Source: Selaginella moellendorffii
Taxonomy: Eukaryota > Streptophyta > Lycopodiopsida > Selaginellales > Selaginellaceae
Length of the DNA: 64,000 bases
Assembly: GCF_000143415.4 (NCBI RefSeq)
Contig: NW_003314332.1
Span: 709,863 to 773,862 of the forward strand
Direction of reading: 5' to 3'
Made by a program: the position numbers and the translations under genes. This document shows positions 53,391 to 63,896 of the stretch, piece by piece. The notes below the pieces were generated by a model. It had not been told where the DNA came from. It saw only the letters and a program-made list of their open reading frames with translations, and did not search any database. Every line of letters begins with the position of its first letter. Position 1 is the stretch's first letter.

Positions 53391-54339
53391 TCTATCTAGC
53401 CATACCAAGAAATCCGATCACATAAAAAAACTAAGATCCCCAAATTCATATTTAATCCAACCCCAAATCTAATCTATTTATAATTTGCTCTTACTCAAGA
53501 GATTGCGGAATAGCCAAATGCCAAAGAGGAAAGCTAGCTTACTTGAGTTTGCCCACGCAGCTCGATCACAATCTTTGGTTTTTGAGTTTCAAGTTTAGAG
53601 TTTTTGAGTGCCCTGCCCCACAATTTTCTTCTTGCTCGGGTGGTACTGGGTGTTGCCTGCACCGGGCCTCTACGAATACTCTTCTCTTCTGAAATGAATA
53701 TGCATCGCTTCTTGTTGGGGCTTAGATTTTATTGTAGAGCCAGATCTTGAGCAGTGTATCTTGAGCCGGGAGCCCATAGACATAGAATTAGACAGTATTA
53801 ATTCTCCTGGCTTGTCTATAGTTCAGATTGTGGTGCATTCTGGTTTCTATAAATCAATCCCAGAAACATTGTATCCCTTGATGTGATCCCTGTACAGTGT
53901 GTCTGAGAGACAAGCCAGGAGAGAATGTTTTCTAGTTTAGTGCATTTTCCAATCGTGAAACTTCCTGCAAGAAATCTTGGTGATCTGATCTCACAATTTC
54001 GTTGCTATTAGTTAGCAAGATGAATGGGCCAATGATAACTCATACATGTTCACATAACAAGGCATGAAATGGATCATTTGCAAAGGCATCTAGGATTTTC
54101 TTTATTCTTTTTACCATGATCACTCTTTTGCCGCCGAAGATGCCATTGGGGTCCGACACTGTGAGAGACTAGTGCCGCGGACAGCATCCTCCAGCCCCCA
54201 CTCTGCTTGCCCAAACTACTCACCATCACCTCGACACCACCAATCAATTAAGGGATTGTTCAATTGAGTTGGATCTGATATCTTGTGTGTCTTCCATGAT
54301 CTGTGTTTGTCTGGGTTGTTTCAGGCTATGGTATTCTTC
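53391..54339. promoter_or_regulatory. spacer between inverted arms, likely bidirectional promoter
   Basis: About 950 bp separating the two divergent arms. It holds no frame of note. A short poly-A/T tract and TATTTATAATTTGC near 53470 could serve as core promoter elements. Function is inferred only from the head-to-head arrangement. Confidence 0.35.
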
Positions 54340-54900
54340 TGTTGCTTGTTTGACCTGCGGCGCTCATTTGGGCGAGTTTGTTTCTATTTGGCCATGGCGT
54401 GGGTTATGTTTTGGCTATGGCATCTGTGCTTTGGGTTGTTTCAGGCTATGGCGCCGTGTGCTGTTTGATGAAGTGGCTATGGCATCAGGCTTTTGTTCGT
54501 GGCCGTTTGCTTGTTGGGCTGGATGTTTTTGTATCAGCCACGATTTTGTAGTCTGCCTGATTGCGATTGTGCTCATTGCTTTCATGTAGTCTGAAGTTTT
54601 CCGGTTGTTGTCCCTGCATGCGTCTATTTGTGTTTGGTGCGGCTCTGGTGTTTTTCTATGTAGTTGTGAACTGTACTGACAACTTTTTGTGTGCTGCAGT
54701 GCCCTCTGCGACAGCTCTTCAGGCTGCACCAGGTAAGCATCCATTCTTGTATACTCTTGTGGGTTTGTAAGTTGACGTTTGAGGTACGAGATCTGAGTAT
54801 GTGTGTGATCTTGCTCTCGTGCTGTTGGATTCTTGGTATTCTGCGATCTTTTGGAACTGATTGAATGGACCTTATTGCAGTCGATTGGGCCAGTGTGGTC
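54340..54900 (+). repeat. right arm of divergent inverted duplication
   Basis: Plus-strand counterpart of the left arm, carrying the leader of the P-loop gene, including a CTGCACCAG/GTAAGCAT donor-like site at ~54735 and the ATG at 54865. Confidence 0.7.
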
Positions 54901-57244
54901 ACACTATGTTGGCTATGTTGCTCACTCCTGTTCTTGTCTGAAACAGAAACAAAAACAACCATAACAGGATCAGTCCTGTTACAGGCGTGTGATACTTCCA
55001 TCTCCACGAAATCGCGGTTCATATCTCGGTTGGCTCCTCACGAGTCGGGTTATAAGGCGAAATTTCCCTCGGCCCGGACACTCATGTGCGCGCTTAGTAA
55101 CCTGCCATGCCTTCTATGGGAAGGCGTAGGAGATGGACTTGTGGAGCTCGACAATCGGTTTGCGCAGAGGTTGTCAGAACGTCAAGTCACCGTGCTATTG
55201 GCTCCCAGCGGTTCAGGAAAAACGAGAATGTTAATCGAACTTGCCTGCAGTAGATTCACGTTGTTTCTCACGGGTAAGCGTCCGATGGTTGGATTTGGAG
55301 GAGGATCGGATGATGTAGATAGGGTTGCCAGGTGGATGGAGACTCGGTTGCCCGGAGGTGAACACGATCTCGATCCGAATCATGCAGTGGTGCGGTTTGG
55401 TGTTGGGATTTTGATTCTTGTCCGGTTGAAATATTTGAAGTTGCTGAAAGCGCTGAAACCTGGGCTTCATCCTCGTGATTGGGCTTTTTTCCAGTTGGAG
55501 TACCCGGCAGTTGATGATGTCTTCCATGCTGCTGTTGAAGCCTTGATCGATTGTGTTCCAGTGGATCAGCAACTGCCTTCGGATCAGCTAAAGGAGGTTA
55601 TAAGGAATCTTGTAGATGACATTGGCTGGAAGGAGGGGGTGGTTGTCCTTGATGAGGCTCACATGCTGCTTCATTGTATGAAAGGTCGATTCAAGTCTGA
55701 ACTCACTCCTACGAAAGGGCAGCCGTTGTTGAACCCCATGTTACTGGCTCTGAAGTCGTACGGTTTCTTGAAGAGCTGCTTGTTTGTTGCGGGCACCGGC
55801 ACGGGTATGCTTAAGGTTCGGGAAAGACTTCTGGGAGGGACAGTGAAGCCTTTCGATGTAACCGAAATTTATAGCTTACCTGGCTTTGACGACACCAACA
55901 TTCCAGCCTTTCTCCAACGGTTTATAGATATCAGCAGGCTGGACATGCCCGCGATTACTTCCATGTACACTGGAAGAAGGCGACTTTTGAGCACGGCGAT
56001 TGAGAAGTACGTTGTGCAGGACAAACCACCAGAGGATTGGTTCCAAGTTTTCTTCTTGGAGTTGATCAACAAGACTGGGGTGGAGCCTGGACTTTTTCGG
56101 TCTTTAAGGGATGAAGCAGAGCGGGTGTGGGATGATCCAGAGACGGCACAAATGATTGAGGACATTCTGTTCACGTATTATCTTACAGGTATGTGTCGCT
56201 GATTCTTTACAGATATATTCCTCATGCTGGTTTTTTCCAGGTTTTGGTCATGTTATTGTGCAGCAGAAGAGGAGTGTCATGACCTTAGTTGATTGTGGCT
56301 TTGCAACACTGCTTGAGAGTGACGCCAGTGCCGGACCTTTTGCACCGATTATTCCACACATAAGAGGGGTGAGGGGTGATGAAGCCGGACCTGGTTCTTC
56401 AGGTCCGGCTGACGTGCGATACGTGATCCTTCAAGAGCTGATGATTGCAGAAGCACTCTGGGACCATATGCCTGCTGGTACAGTAATGGAGCGAGTCATC
56501 AGCACAGCTGCAAACGCATCAGCCTTTGGCATTACCTTTGAGCGGTTTGCATGCATCATTGGGGAGGCATTTGACAACAAGCTACCAGCTGAGGTTTTGG
56601 GTTTGCAGGAAACAGATGTGGTCTACAAGGAGGAGTTTGAAGTTGTAAAGCCAAGAGGGCACTCGGGGGTGCTGGTTCAGGAGATTCGGACTGAAGAACA
56701 GTTGAACCTGTGGCTTGAAGCTGTTGAGGCTGGTGCATCGTTTGCTACTTATGCATGGCTTGGATCATTCCAAGAAGGTGGACTAGATGGGATGTTTCTT
56801 CTCAGAAGCAAAAAGTCGCACAAGATGATGCCTGTGTTTCTAGAGTTCAGGACCGGATCTGGGCTGGGTGTGACTCAAGCTTTTTCTTCACTCGACATCA
56901 TGAAGATTGACAAGATGCTGCATTCAGGAGGAGCCTCTCGAAAACTAAAACAGTGGTGCTGGACTGGCAATCCTAGGCTGGTTGTTTCACCGAACCCACA
57001 TCCAAAGGTAGGAAAGGTGGCCTTAGGAGATGTGAGGCGGAGTGGGCGAGCGAGAAAGGGGCGCAAAGAAATCCCCCTGGTAAGGCATATTTCATTTGAT
57101 CTTTGACATGTTTATTTTCTCCTTCAGGTTTCACCTCTATCGGCTGTTTGGGCTGGTCGGAAACTTCGGGGGATCGTCAACCAGGAATTGCTGGATGCTG
57201 TGGAAGAGGTGAAGGAAGGTTTGCAGAAACGGAAAAGGGGGTGA
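54865..57244 (+). CDS. P-loop ATPase with C-terminal nuclease-like domain, Crinkler-like
   Basis: Three exons: 54865-56188, 56241-57079 and 57128-57244, about 759 residues. Residues ~90-110 hold a Walker A loop (VTVLLAPSGSGKTRMLIELA) and ~255-265 a Walker B with DEAH (GVVVLDEAHMLL), so it is an ATPase of the STAND/AAA kind. Exon 2 carries LVDCGFATLL, a Leu/Ala-rich helical part and, near residue 650, GLDGMFLLRS...VFLEFRTGS, which resembles the D...ExK core of restriction-type nucleases. It ends in a basic tail (RRSGRARKGRKE, QKRKRG) that could bind DNA or direct nuclear import. This order resembles Crinkler (CRN) ATPase-nuclease proteins; the family call is inference. The ATG is supported by conservation in the inverted copy at 51738. 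Confidence 0.6.
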
Positions 57245-58600
57245 AGCGCTTTGCTACGTCTTCGGGCCACTCACAGTTCTCCCCTGTGTCCTTGATCTTC
57301 TGTTTTGGGAAGGGTTTGAAGAGTTTTTCAGGGACCACATCAATGAATCTCACTTTGTGAAACCGTTGCAGCAAGTCTTCCACATAATCCATGATTGCTG
57401 CCTTATGGTTTCCGCTTCCCATGCTATTTGCGTGCTAAACCATAGGTTTTAACTTATAGAACACGTTTCTAGAATATTCAGAGTATTATAGTTTTAAATT
57501 TATAGAAGTTCCTAGAATATTCAGAGTGTATATTATGAACTTCATAGAGTTTGCAAGCAAGAACGTAGGTGCACTGCAACTATTGTGTGGAGTAATTGGT
57601 GGTGGTGGTGTTTGTCAAAGAGTGGTTGGTTGATACCACCTGGCAAATGAAGAATAGCTCGCCCTTTACTTCTATCTTTTGCTTTTTGTTTGGGGAATAA
57701 CGTCCACCGCTTAGCAAGTAAAAACACACATATAATTAAGTAAAACACACATACAAATAAGCAAGTTTTACCTTTGTAAGTGTTAAAACATGCCTGATCC
57801 AAGTCTTGTTTATGAGGAAGGACAGCTCTTAATAAACCATTCTCTGAAGCCAAGGTTTGGAGCCTCTCCAAACCTGCATCCTCAATTTTCTTTCCTTCCA
57901 AACTGAGTAGATCAGTAGAATCTAACGCATCAGTAATCCCACCTTGAGTGCCAGCAGGCCTTTTTTACTGCATTTGTAACACACAAGGGATGAGCCGACT
58001 CTTCTGCCCAGAGTACCCAAGAAAAAGATGGCATCTGGTCCGTTACCTGTCGTCAATATATTTTTTCGAAGTGTAGCACCTGCTGTGGTGAACATGCTTT
58101 TCCATGCAGATTGTCACCTCCATGTCTACAAGAGTGCATGGTCTCTCAAGCTTTGCAGTCTCAAAGTAGATGCCGGGAACTTTGAAAGTGTCATTGCGTA
58201 ACAGCACCTTGTTCTCTTGGTGAAGGAACTGCCTCACAAACTCTGCTGGCACCTTCCCATCTAGTTCCTGAGCTTCCCCAAAAGCAGCCAGCTTCTCTAA
58301 GCCCAGACCGATCTTTGAGTGATCACCTTGTCCTTTGCTGGTAAGCATGTCTTGACAGGAGTCCGAGTCGGTCATAAAATGGTGATAGAGCACTCTGAGT
58401 ACAGCAGGTTCCTCAAGCCTTATCCAGCGTTCTTTGCGGCCTGAGAAGAAGTCATCAATGTTCTTGAGTTCCAATTGGCTTTTATTCGTCAACCAGGCTA
58501 AACCATATTCCACCAACTGAAGCGATGGGTCCTTGATGCTGATGAGAGTCGAAGAAGATCCAGAAATTTCGTGGTAAAGTATCACCTTCAACTCTTGCAT
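57177..58600 (-). pseudogene. decayed relative of the P-loop gene's C-terminal domain
   Basis: The minus-strand frame 58600-58043 aligns by eye with exon 2 of the neighbouring P-loop gene: LVEYGLAWL against LVDCGFATLL, EPAVLRVLYHHFM against QELMIAEALWDHM, and EKLAAFGEAQELDGKVPAEF against ERFACIIGEAFDNKLPAEV. Further coding-like pieces follow (57950-57780, LERLQTLASENGLLRAVLPH; 57389-57177, MDYVEDLLQRFHKVRFIDVV), but a stop and frame changes separate them and no ATPase half is present. Its 3' end overlaps the last exon of the plus-strand gene antisense by ~70 bp. Confidence 0.5.
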
Positions 58601-59081
58601 GGCAGCTCAGGTAACACTGACGCCTGCTCCGAGAGAATCCTGAGTGCAAATTCTTTCGAAGAACTCGACATTCCGGTCAATATTCTCTTAAGGTCAGATC
58701 GTTAAAAAATTGCATAACATGTTAGTCTTTGACTTGAAAATTCAAAAGCGGGGGTGGATTCTTCTCTTTAGGTCAGATCGTTAAAAAATTGAGCTGTTCG
58801 TAAATGGAGGACTTTGATCATCCATGAGCAAAAATTTCTAAAGATCCTACAGGTAAGTAGGTATTTTTTATTGTGTTCATGAGATCTCTTATATTCTACA
58901 TTCATAGGCCACCATGCTCTCATAAAATGCGAATGGTGCTTGGAAGCTCATAAAGACAATCAGTTCACTCAATCAGTTCCAGCTCCATGCACTGAATGTC
59001 TATGCAAAGTCCAACAGTCACAAGGAGGCCAAGCAAATTTGCAAAGCCAATAAGCTTAGAAGGGAGCTGCAAAGAGGTTCC

Positions 59082-59996
59082 ATGGATGATGCACTAGACC
59101 GACAGAGAGATCAACATGAAGAGCGAATAGTGCAAGTGATGAAGCTTGTCCATCATCTCATTTTGGCAAATCTTCCGCTTAACTTAATCGGATCTGAAGT
59201 TCAGAACTACATTTACCAAGGAGCACCAAATTTCCCTCAAGCTGGAGACTACTCAGCTTGTGTGAATCCAGTCTCAGCTCGTGAGTTTCTTCAAGCGACT
59301 AAGTTTGTGGGGAGCAGAAGCTAGTTTCAGAGATTCAAGCCAGCCCATTCTTCTCAGGCTAGTGGATGAGAACACTGATCACACGTCCAAACAGCACCTG
59401 ATTGTGTGCATCATCTATCTGCGTGATGGAAAGGAGTTCGTCAAACTGATTCCAGTCCATGATGGTACATCAAATTCTATTTTCACAGCTCTCCAGTCTT
59501 TGCTATTCACCACTATGGAACTAGACTAGTTGCTTTCTGGTCAGATGGTGCTTCAAGCATGGTTGGCCGTCACGCAGGTGTGCTTCAGAGGCTCAGAGAG
59601 TCACATCGAGAGTCACTTGCGCTTTTGCAAGTTTTCCGTGGATCTTCTCTGCAATCAACAAGTTAGCTAGGAATATCAGGACCTGGCTTGGGAAAAGCTC
59701 TCTGCGCCACAAGGAGTTAAAGGAGCTTCAAGCCTCGTACAACTTCAAGCATGTGAACAATGAAGATGCTCTCTCTTCATGACGTTCGCTGGTTATACCT
59801 AGGGGAAGTGATGGATCGGCTTGTTGTTGTCATGCTTTCATGGAGCAGTGGAAAGCACTTGACAAAGCAAGGTAGTAAGCTTACAACGTTTCAGATCCGA
59901 TTCTTCTTAAATCTCATTGCTTGTGTCCTCCACGAGGAACTAAATTTTCGATGGCTGTTTGTTCAACAATCTCAGACTACTTGCATAGTACCATAG
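59082..59996 (+). pseudogene. hAT-like transposase relic
   Basis: Several overlapping plus-strand fragments form a decayed transposase of the hAT / DUF4371 kind. They are an N-terminal helical piece (VMKLVHHLILANLPLNLI), ILLRLVDENTDHTS, then after a stop AFWSDGASSMVGRHAGVLQRL (the catalytic-Asp region motif), RTWLGKSSLRHKELKELQ, and LHDVRWLYLGEVMDRL. At least three frameshifts or stops break it. No terminal inverted repeats were found by eye. Confidence 0.65.
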
Positions 59997-60569
59997 CAAA
60001 ACTCAAGGTATACAAACAAGAATCCACTAGACTTCGGTTCTGCATGAAGTAAGAGGTTTTTGGAAGAGCAAATGCTAGATTACATTGCAAGGCTTTTTTC
60101 GGAAGAGCAAATGCTAAATTACATTGCAGATTTACAAAGCCTTTTTACAAATCCAATGAAGGCATTCATTAAATAATGGAGTAATCAATTGTTGATCCAA
60201 AGATTAACATTGCGCGTGAAAAGAGGAGAAAAGAAGAAACCCTATGAAAACTTTGAAGATTTAGACATGACAAATGTGAAAATGTATCAGCCCAAACCCT
60301 TGATGGAGTTGGATGTAAACCAAATTTCTGGATCAATTCAAAAAGCTTAACGACAAGTTGCGCGGTGTGCCGTAAAACGCGGTTCCGCTCAATTCGTTAG
60401 ATTCTATCTGCCCCAAAAGAGGCAAACAAAACTTGTAGCAGCTACCAATGCGCGCACCTTGGCTATGTTCTGCACCATGCCCTAAGTCCATGACGACACA
60501 ACCAAGGGAGCTGCAGGCAGCTAGCTTCGTTTACAGATTTGGAGTGAACTTTGGGTAATTGCCTGCAAT
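59997..60569. other. intergenic with a short tandem duplication
   Basis: GGAAGAGCAAATGCTAGATT and a close copy lie about 40 bp apart near 60060-60130. The rest is the 5' flank of the COPT gene with nothing recognised. Confidence 0.4.
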
Positions 60570-61058
60570 ATGGACGAGGGTCATGGTTCACACGCACCTG
60601 CGGGCAGCGATGGCGGATCATCCTCCATGTCTCCGAGTATGGGTCACGTCGCTGGATTCGAAGCTCAATTAATGCCGATGCAAAGCAGTTTTTACTGGGG
60701 TAAGGACATGACGCTCTTGTTTTCGAGCTGGGTAACAAGAAATCCGGTTCACTACGCACTCGTTGTCCTGGCTGTTTTTATCTTTGCAATCGCCCACCAG
60801 TTTCTGGGATACATCCACAAGCTCTACAACGGAAGCAGCAGCAGTGGCAGCAGCAAACACAAACACGCATGGCTCGAGATGTTGGTGGGGGTGGTTTTGT
60901 ATGGCGCCCACACAACCACGGGCTACTTGCTCATGCTCATCGTCATGAGCTTCAACGGAGGTGTCTTCGTTGCCGTCATATCTGGGCTGTGCCTGGGATT
61001 CTTGATATTCCAAGCCATTGAGAGGGCTATGAATGTGAATGGTATTGGTGCAGAGTAA
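60570..61058 (+). CDS. COPT: CTR/COPT copper transporter
   Basis: High-affinity Cu(I) uptake channel; works as a membrane trimer. Single exon, 162 residues. The Met/His-rich N-terminus (MDEGHGSHAP, MSPSMGH, LMPMQ) binds copper. Three TM segments follow: ~55-75 beginning at LLFSSWVTRNPVHYALVVL, ~105-125 and ~130-150. The TM2 MxxxM motif is replaced by LLMLIVMSFN, with Met residues placed as in plant COPTs, and TM3 has the GxxxG-type spacing (GLCLGFLIFQ). Convergent with a second COPT gene, stops 51 bp apart. Confidence 0.93.
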   Translation: MDEGHGSHAPAGSDGGSSSMSPSMGHVAGFEAQLMPMQSSFYWGKDMTLLFSSWVTRNPVHYALVVLAVFIFAIAHQFLGYIHKLYNGSSSSGSSKHKHAWLEMLVGVVLYGAHTTTGYLLMLIVMSFNGGVFVAVISGLCLGFLIFQAIERAMNVNGIGAE

Positions 61059-61109
61059 GATAATATATTCAAAACAAATCATTCTAAGTTATCATAGGAT
61101 GAAGTCCAC

Positions 61110-61604
61110 TCACGGTTGTGTAGAGCAAGTGTCGTGTTGGTGTTGGTGATCAGCGGCAGTGGTTTTGTTCGATCCAAGCTTGAATGGAAAGACGAGGATG
61201 CCCAAGCAAAGCCCCAAGACAACAGCGATAAACACCCCCACGTTGAAGCTCATGACAATGAGCATGAGCAAGTAACTGGTGGAAACATAGGCAGCGTACA
61301 AGACGAGGGCGATGGCTGCCTGGCCGCGGCCTGAAATGGAGTAGAACATGTCGCTGCGGCCCCTGAGATAGCACAGAAACTGGTGGAGAATCGCAAAGCA
61401 GACGACGGCCAAGAGCGTTAGAGAGTACTCGACCCAGTTGCTGGTGGTCCAGCCCGAGAACAAAAGCGTTACATTCTTGCTCCAGATGAAGCTCATCTGC
61501 ATCATCATCATATTATGCATCCCCATCCCCGTCCCCATCCCCATGGAAGGATTCGAGGGCGCTGCTGCCTGATCATGGTCGTGACCACCGTGATCCATAT
61601 CCAT
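61110..61604 (-). CDS. COPT: CTR/COPT copper transporter, second copy
   Basis: 164 residues from the ATG at 61604. The N-terminus is richer in metal ligands than its neighbour's (MDMDHGGHDHDQ, then MGMGTGMGMHNMMMMQM). Three TM segments follow (LLFSGWTTSNWVEYSLTLL; ALVLYAAYVSTSYLLMLIVM; GVFIAVVLGLCLGILVF) with a His-rich C-terminal tail (DHQHQHDTC) that has a Cys, as in yeast Ctr1 and many COPTs. TM2-TM3 is close to the neighbour's (YLLMLIVMSFN shared), so the pair arose by inverted local duplication but has diverged at both ends. Confidence 0.93.
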   Translation of the reverse strand: MDMDHGGHDHDQAAAPSNPSMGMGTGMGMHNMMMMQMSFIWSKNVTLLFSGWTTSNWVEYSLTLLAVVCFAILHQFLCYLRGRSDMFYSISGRGQAAIALVLYAAYVSTSYLLMLIVMSFNVGVFIAVVLGLCLGILVFPFKLGSNKTTAADHQHQHDTCSTQP

Positions 61605-62034
61605 CTTCGATCGATCCGCCAATCAATTCCCTTCGAGGGAGGAAGAGCCGTGAAGAGGCTTTTGGTCGGCCTAAAACGCTGCCACTTAAACAGCCATGCA
61701 TTCCTGCCCAAGTACAAGTACTGCACAGCAATTTAGTACTAGCATACAAATTCAACGTTGTTTTTGAGGACGTACTTTAGTTTTTTGTGAAATGGAATGT
61801 GTGATCTCATCTGAGCCCCACATCTACACGTACATTCCGGTTGGCTGCTTTACCAGTATAGCGCCATGGATTAATCGCCAGCTAGCAGCTAGGTCGAATC
61901 GAAGGCGCTGCGCTTTGCGTTGGACAGTTGGACTTGGAAGAAAGAAAGAACGATGTTACTTAGGTGAGAGCGTGCGTCCATTCCACTACCTAGTGCTTGT
62001 AATCAAGGGGAGCATCATATCGAAATATCTGGTC
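61605..62034. promoter_or_regulatory. divergent upstream region, COPT and GDT1-like genes
   Basis: About 430 bp between two divergent starts. I see no strong TATA box on either side. A GTAC core, the copper-response (SPL7-type) motif, occurs several times near 61.71-61.83 kb, which fits a copper transporter promoter but is weak evidence alone. Confidence 0.35.
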
Positions 62035-63776
62035 ATGGAGGCACTGTCGTCGAGGGCGCTGGTGCTCGAGCACCACCATGTCAATCACAATGTCTTGCTG
62101 TGGCAACAACGGCCATGGAGGGCGCCTCAATCGGCGGCCCTGCTATCCGTGGCGCACTCGGCATTGAGGCGCACAAAAGCCAGGCTATGGCGATGGCCAT
62201 CGTCGTCGTGCCGGGTGAGTAACTTGTTTTGCTGCTTACAAGACTTCATAGATTTGATCTCAACTCTAGAGACGACACAATTGGACAGGATTTGCTTGTC
62301 GCAGCTGCCACCAGTGCGTCTTGCTTGGCCTCCGCTTCTTCTTCTTCTTCCACAGCCGAGTTTGGTGACCAAAACCACCAAAGCCATGATGCAGCAGCGC
62401 CGCCATCGCAGCGGCAATCGGAGCTAGGAGAGAGTGCTGCCGACCTGCAAACTTCGAAGGAGTCGCAAACTGCCCCGCAAAAGATGTGAGTCTCCTCGAC
62501 TTTTGTTTGTGGAGCTCTAAGCTCTGAAATGCATGCACAGGGTGTAACGATTATATGATGTCTCGGCACTGGCAGGCCGACCAGAAACCTTCAAGCCGCG
62601 GGGATCATCTCGGGAATCACACTCGTGGGAACAATAGCCGCCGTTTCCTTCACGCTCGCCAGCGGAGGTCCGGCCGCGCTTGCCGCAGCGATCTCCAAGT
62701 CGGGATTCTATGCTGCGTTTGCGTTGATTTTTGTGTCGGAGATTGGCGATAAGGCAAGTTTTCTTCTTTCGGGTGCGCAGGATTCTGAGCTGGTTGCGTT
62801 GTGCACAGACGTTCTTCATCGCCGCATTGCTGGCCATGAGACACTCTCGAGGACTGGTGAGTTTAATTGATCAGAGAGTGTTTGTATGATATGATTGAGT
62901 GAGAACTTGTATGTGATCGATCAGGTGCTGCTGGGCTCAATGGGTGCGCTTAGCCTCATGACCGTCATCTCGGTTGTCATCGGGAGGCTTTTCCAACGCG
63001 TGCCGGCACAACTACAGACTTGTAAGCCTCTTCTCTCGCTCTCTCGTGTTTATGTTTTGGATTTCATTCGCGAGTGATCCCGGCCAGCTTTGCCAATTGG
63101 TGAGTATGCCGCTGTGGCGCTCCTCATCCTCTTTGGCCTGAAAGCAATCAAAGAGGCGTGGGAGCTACCGTCAGCCCCCGCTGATGCACCGGATGCGGCA
63201 GCTGACTCGGGCGAGCTTGCAGAAGCGGAACAAGTTGTCAAGCAAGTCCAGGTGTGTAAACTTCCTCTCGGCTCTCTGGGATTCTAACCTTTCAACTCGG
63301 AGTAGTGCAGGCTGACAAGAAGTTGAGCACTCCGCTGACAATACTCGGAGAAACATTCAGCCTGGTCTTCCTAGCCGTGAGTTTTGGTTTCTCTGATTAA
63401 GCTCCCCCGGGACTTACGTGCATGCATGTCTCAGGAATGGGGGGATCGATCGATGCTGGCCACAGTCGCCCTGGGTGCCGCTCAAGTAAGTGTGGCGTGA
63501 TCTTCATGTACTCAAAAGTGTTTGCTTGCTTGCACAACAGTCTCCGTGGGGCGTGGCGTCGGGCGCAATCCTGGGACATACGCTCGCAACGTTGCTGGCT
63601 GTGCTTGGCGGCGCACTTCTAGCTCGATATATCTCCGAGAAAGTGGTACGTTTTTGGTGTGGCTAGACGAAGATCTCAGCTCACTAGCGTGTGGGCTTGT
63701 GACACACCAGGTTGGCTACACGGGCGGAGTCCTCTTTCTTGTGTTTGCGGCCGCGACTCTGCTGGGAGCATTCTAG
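62035..63776 (+). CDS. GDT1/PAM71-type plastid cation transporter (UPF0016)
   Basis: Membrane transporter of Mn2+/Ca2+ in thylakoid or envelope, needed for photosystem II in its plant relatives. Ten exons: 62035-62214, 62289-62485, 62576-62753, 62809-62856, 62925-63021, 63088-63251, 63311-63376, 63435-63485, 63541-63645 and 63711-63776, totalling 383 residues. Exons 1-2 give a transit peptide and a Ser/Gln-rich linker. The two family signatures are SEIGDK/TFFIAALLAMRHSRG and EWGDRSMLATVALGAA, one in each half, with hydrophobic TM helices around them. The intron inside the first signature has a GC donor (AAG/GCAAGT). A charged Ala/Glu loop (APADAPDAAADSGELAEAEQ) joins the halves. Which subtype (PAM71 or CMT1) is not clear. 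Confidence 0.92.
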
Positions 63777-63896
63777 CCCGAAAGTTTTGTTTTGTACTCC
63801 CTTTCTCCCTTTGAATCACAATGAGAATTATTTAGGGCTCATCAGTCACTGTTTCTAGGGCGCAGCAAAGGCAGATCCATTGTGGAGGTACTCGAG
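63777..63896 (+). promoter_or_regulatory. short intergenic region
   Basis: Only 120 bp between the GDT1-like stop and the next ATG. It must hold both the 3' end of one gene and the leader of the next. Confidence 0.3.

Noticed and set aside
61605-61622. Longer N-terminus for the minus-strand COPT
   Set aside because: The upstream codon is TTG; the ATG at 61604 gives the usual Met/His-rich start.
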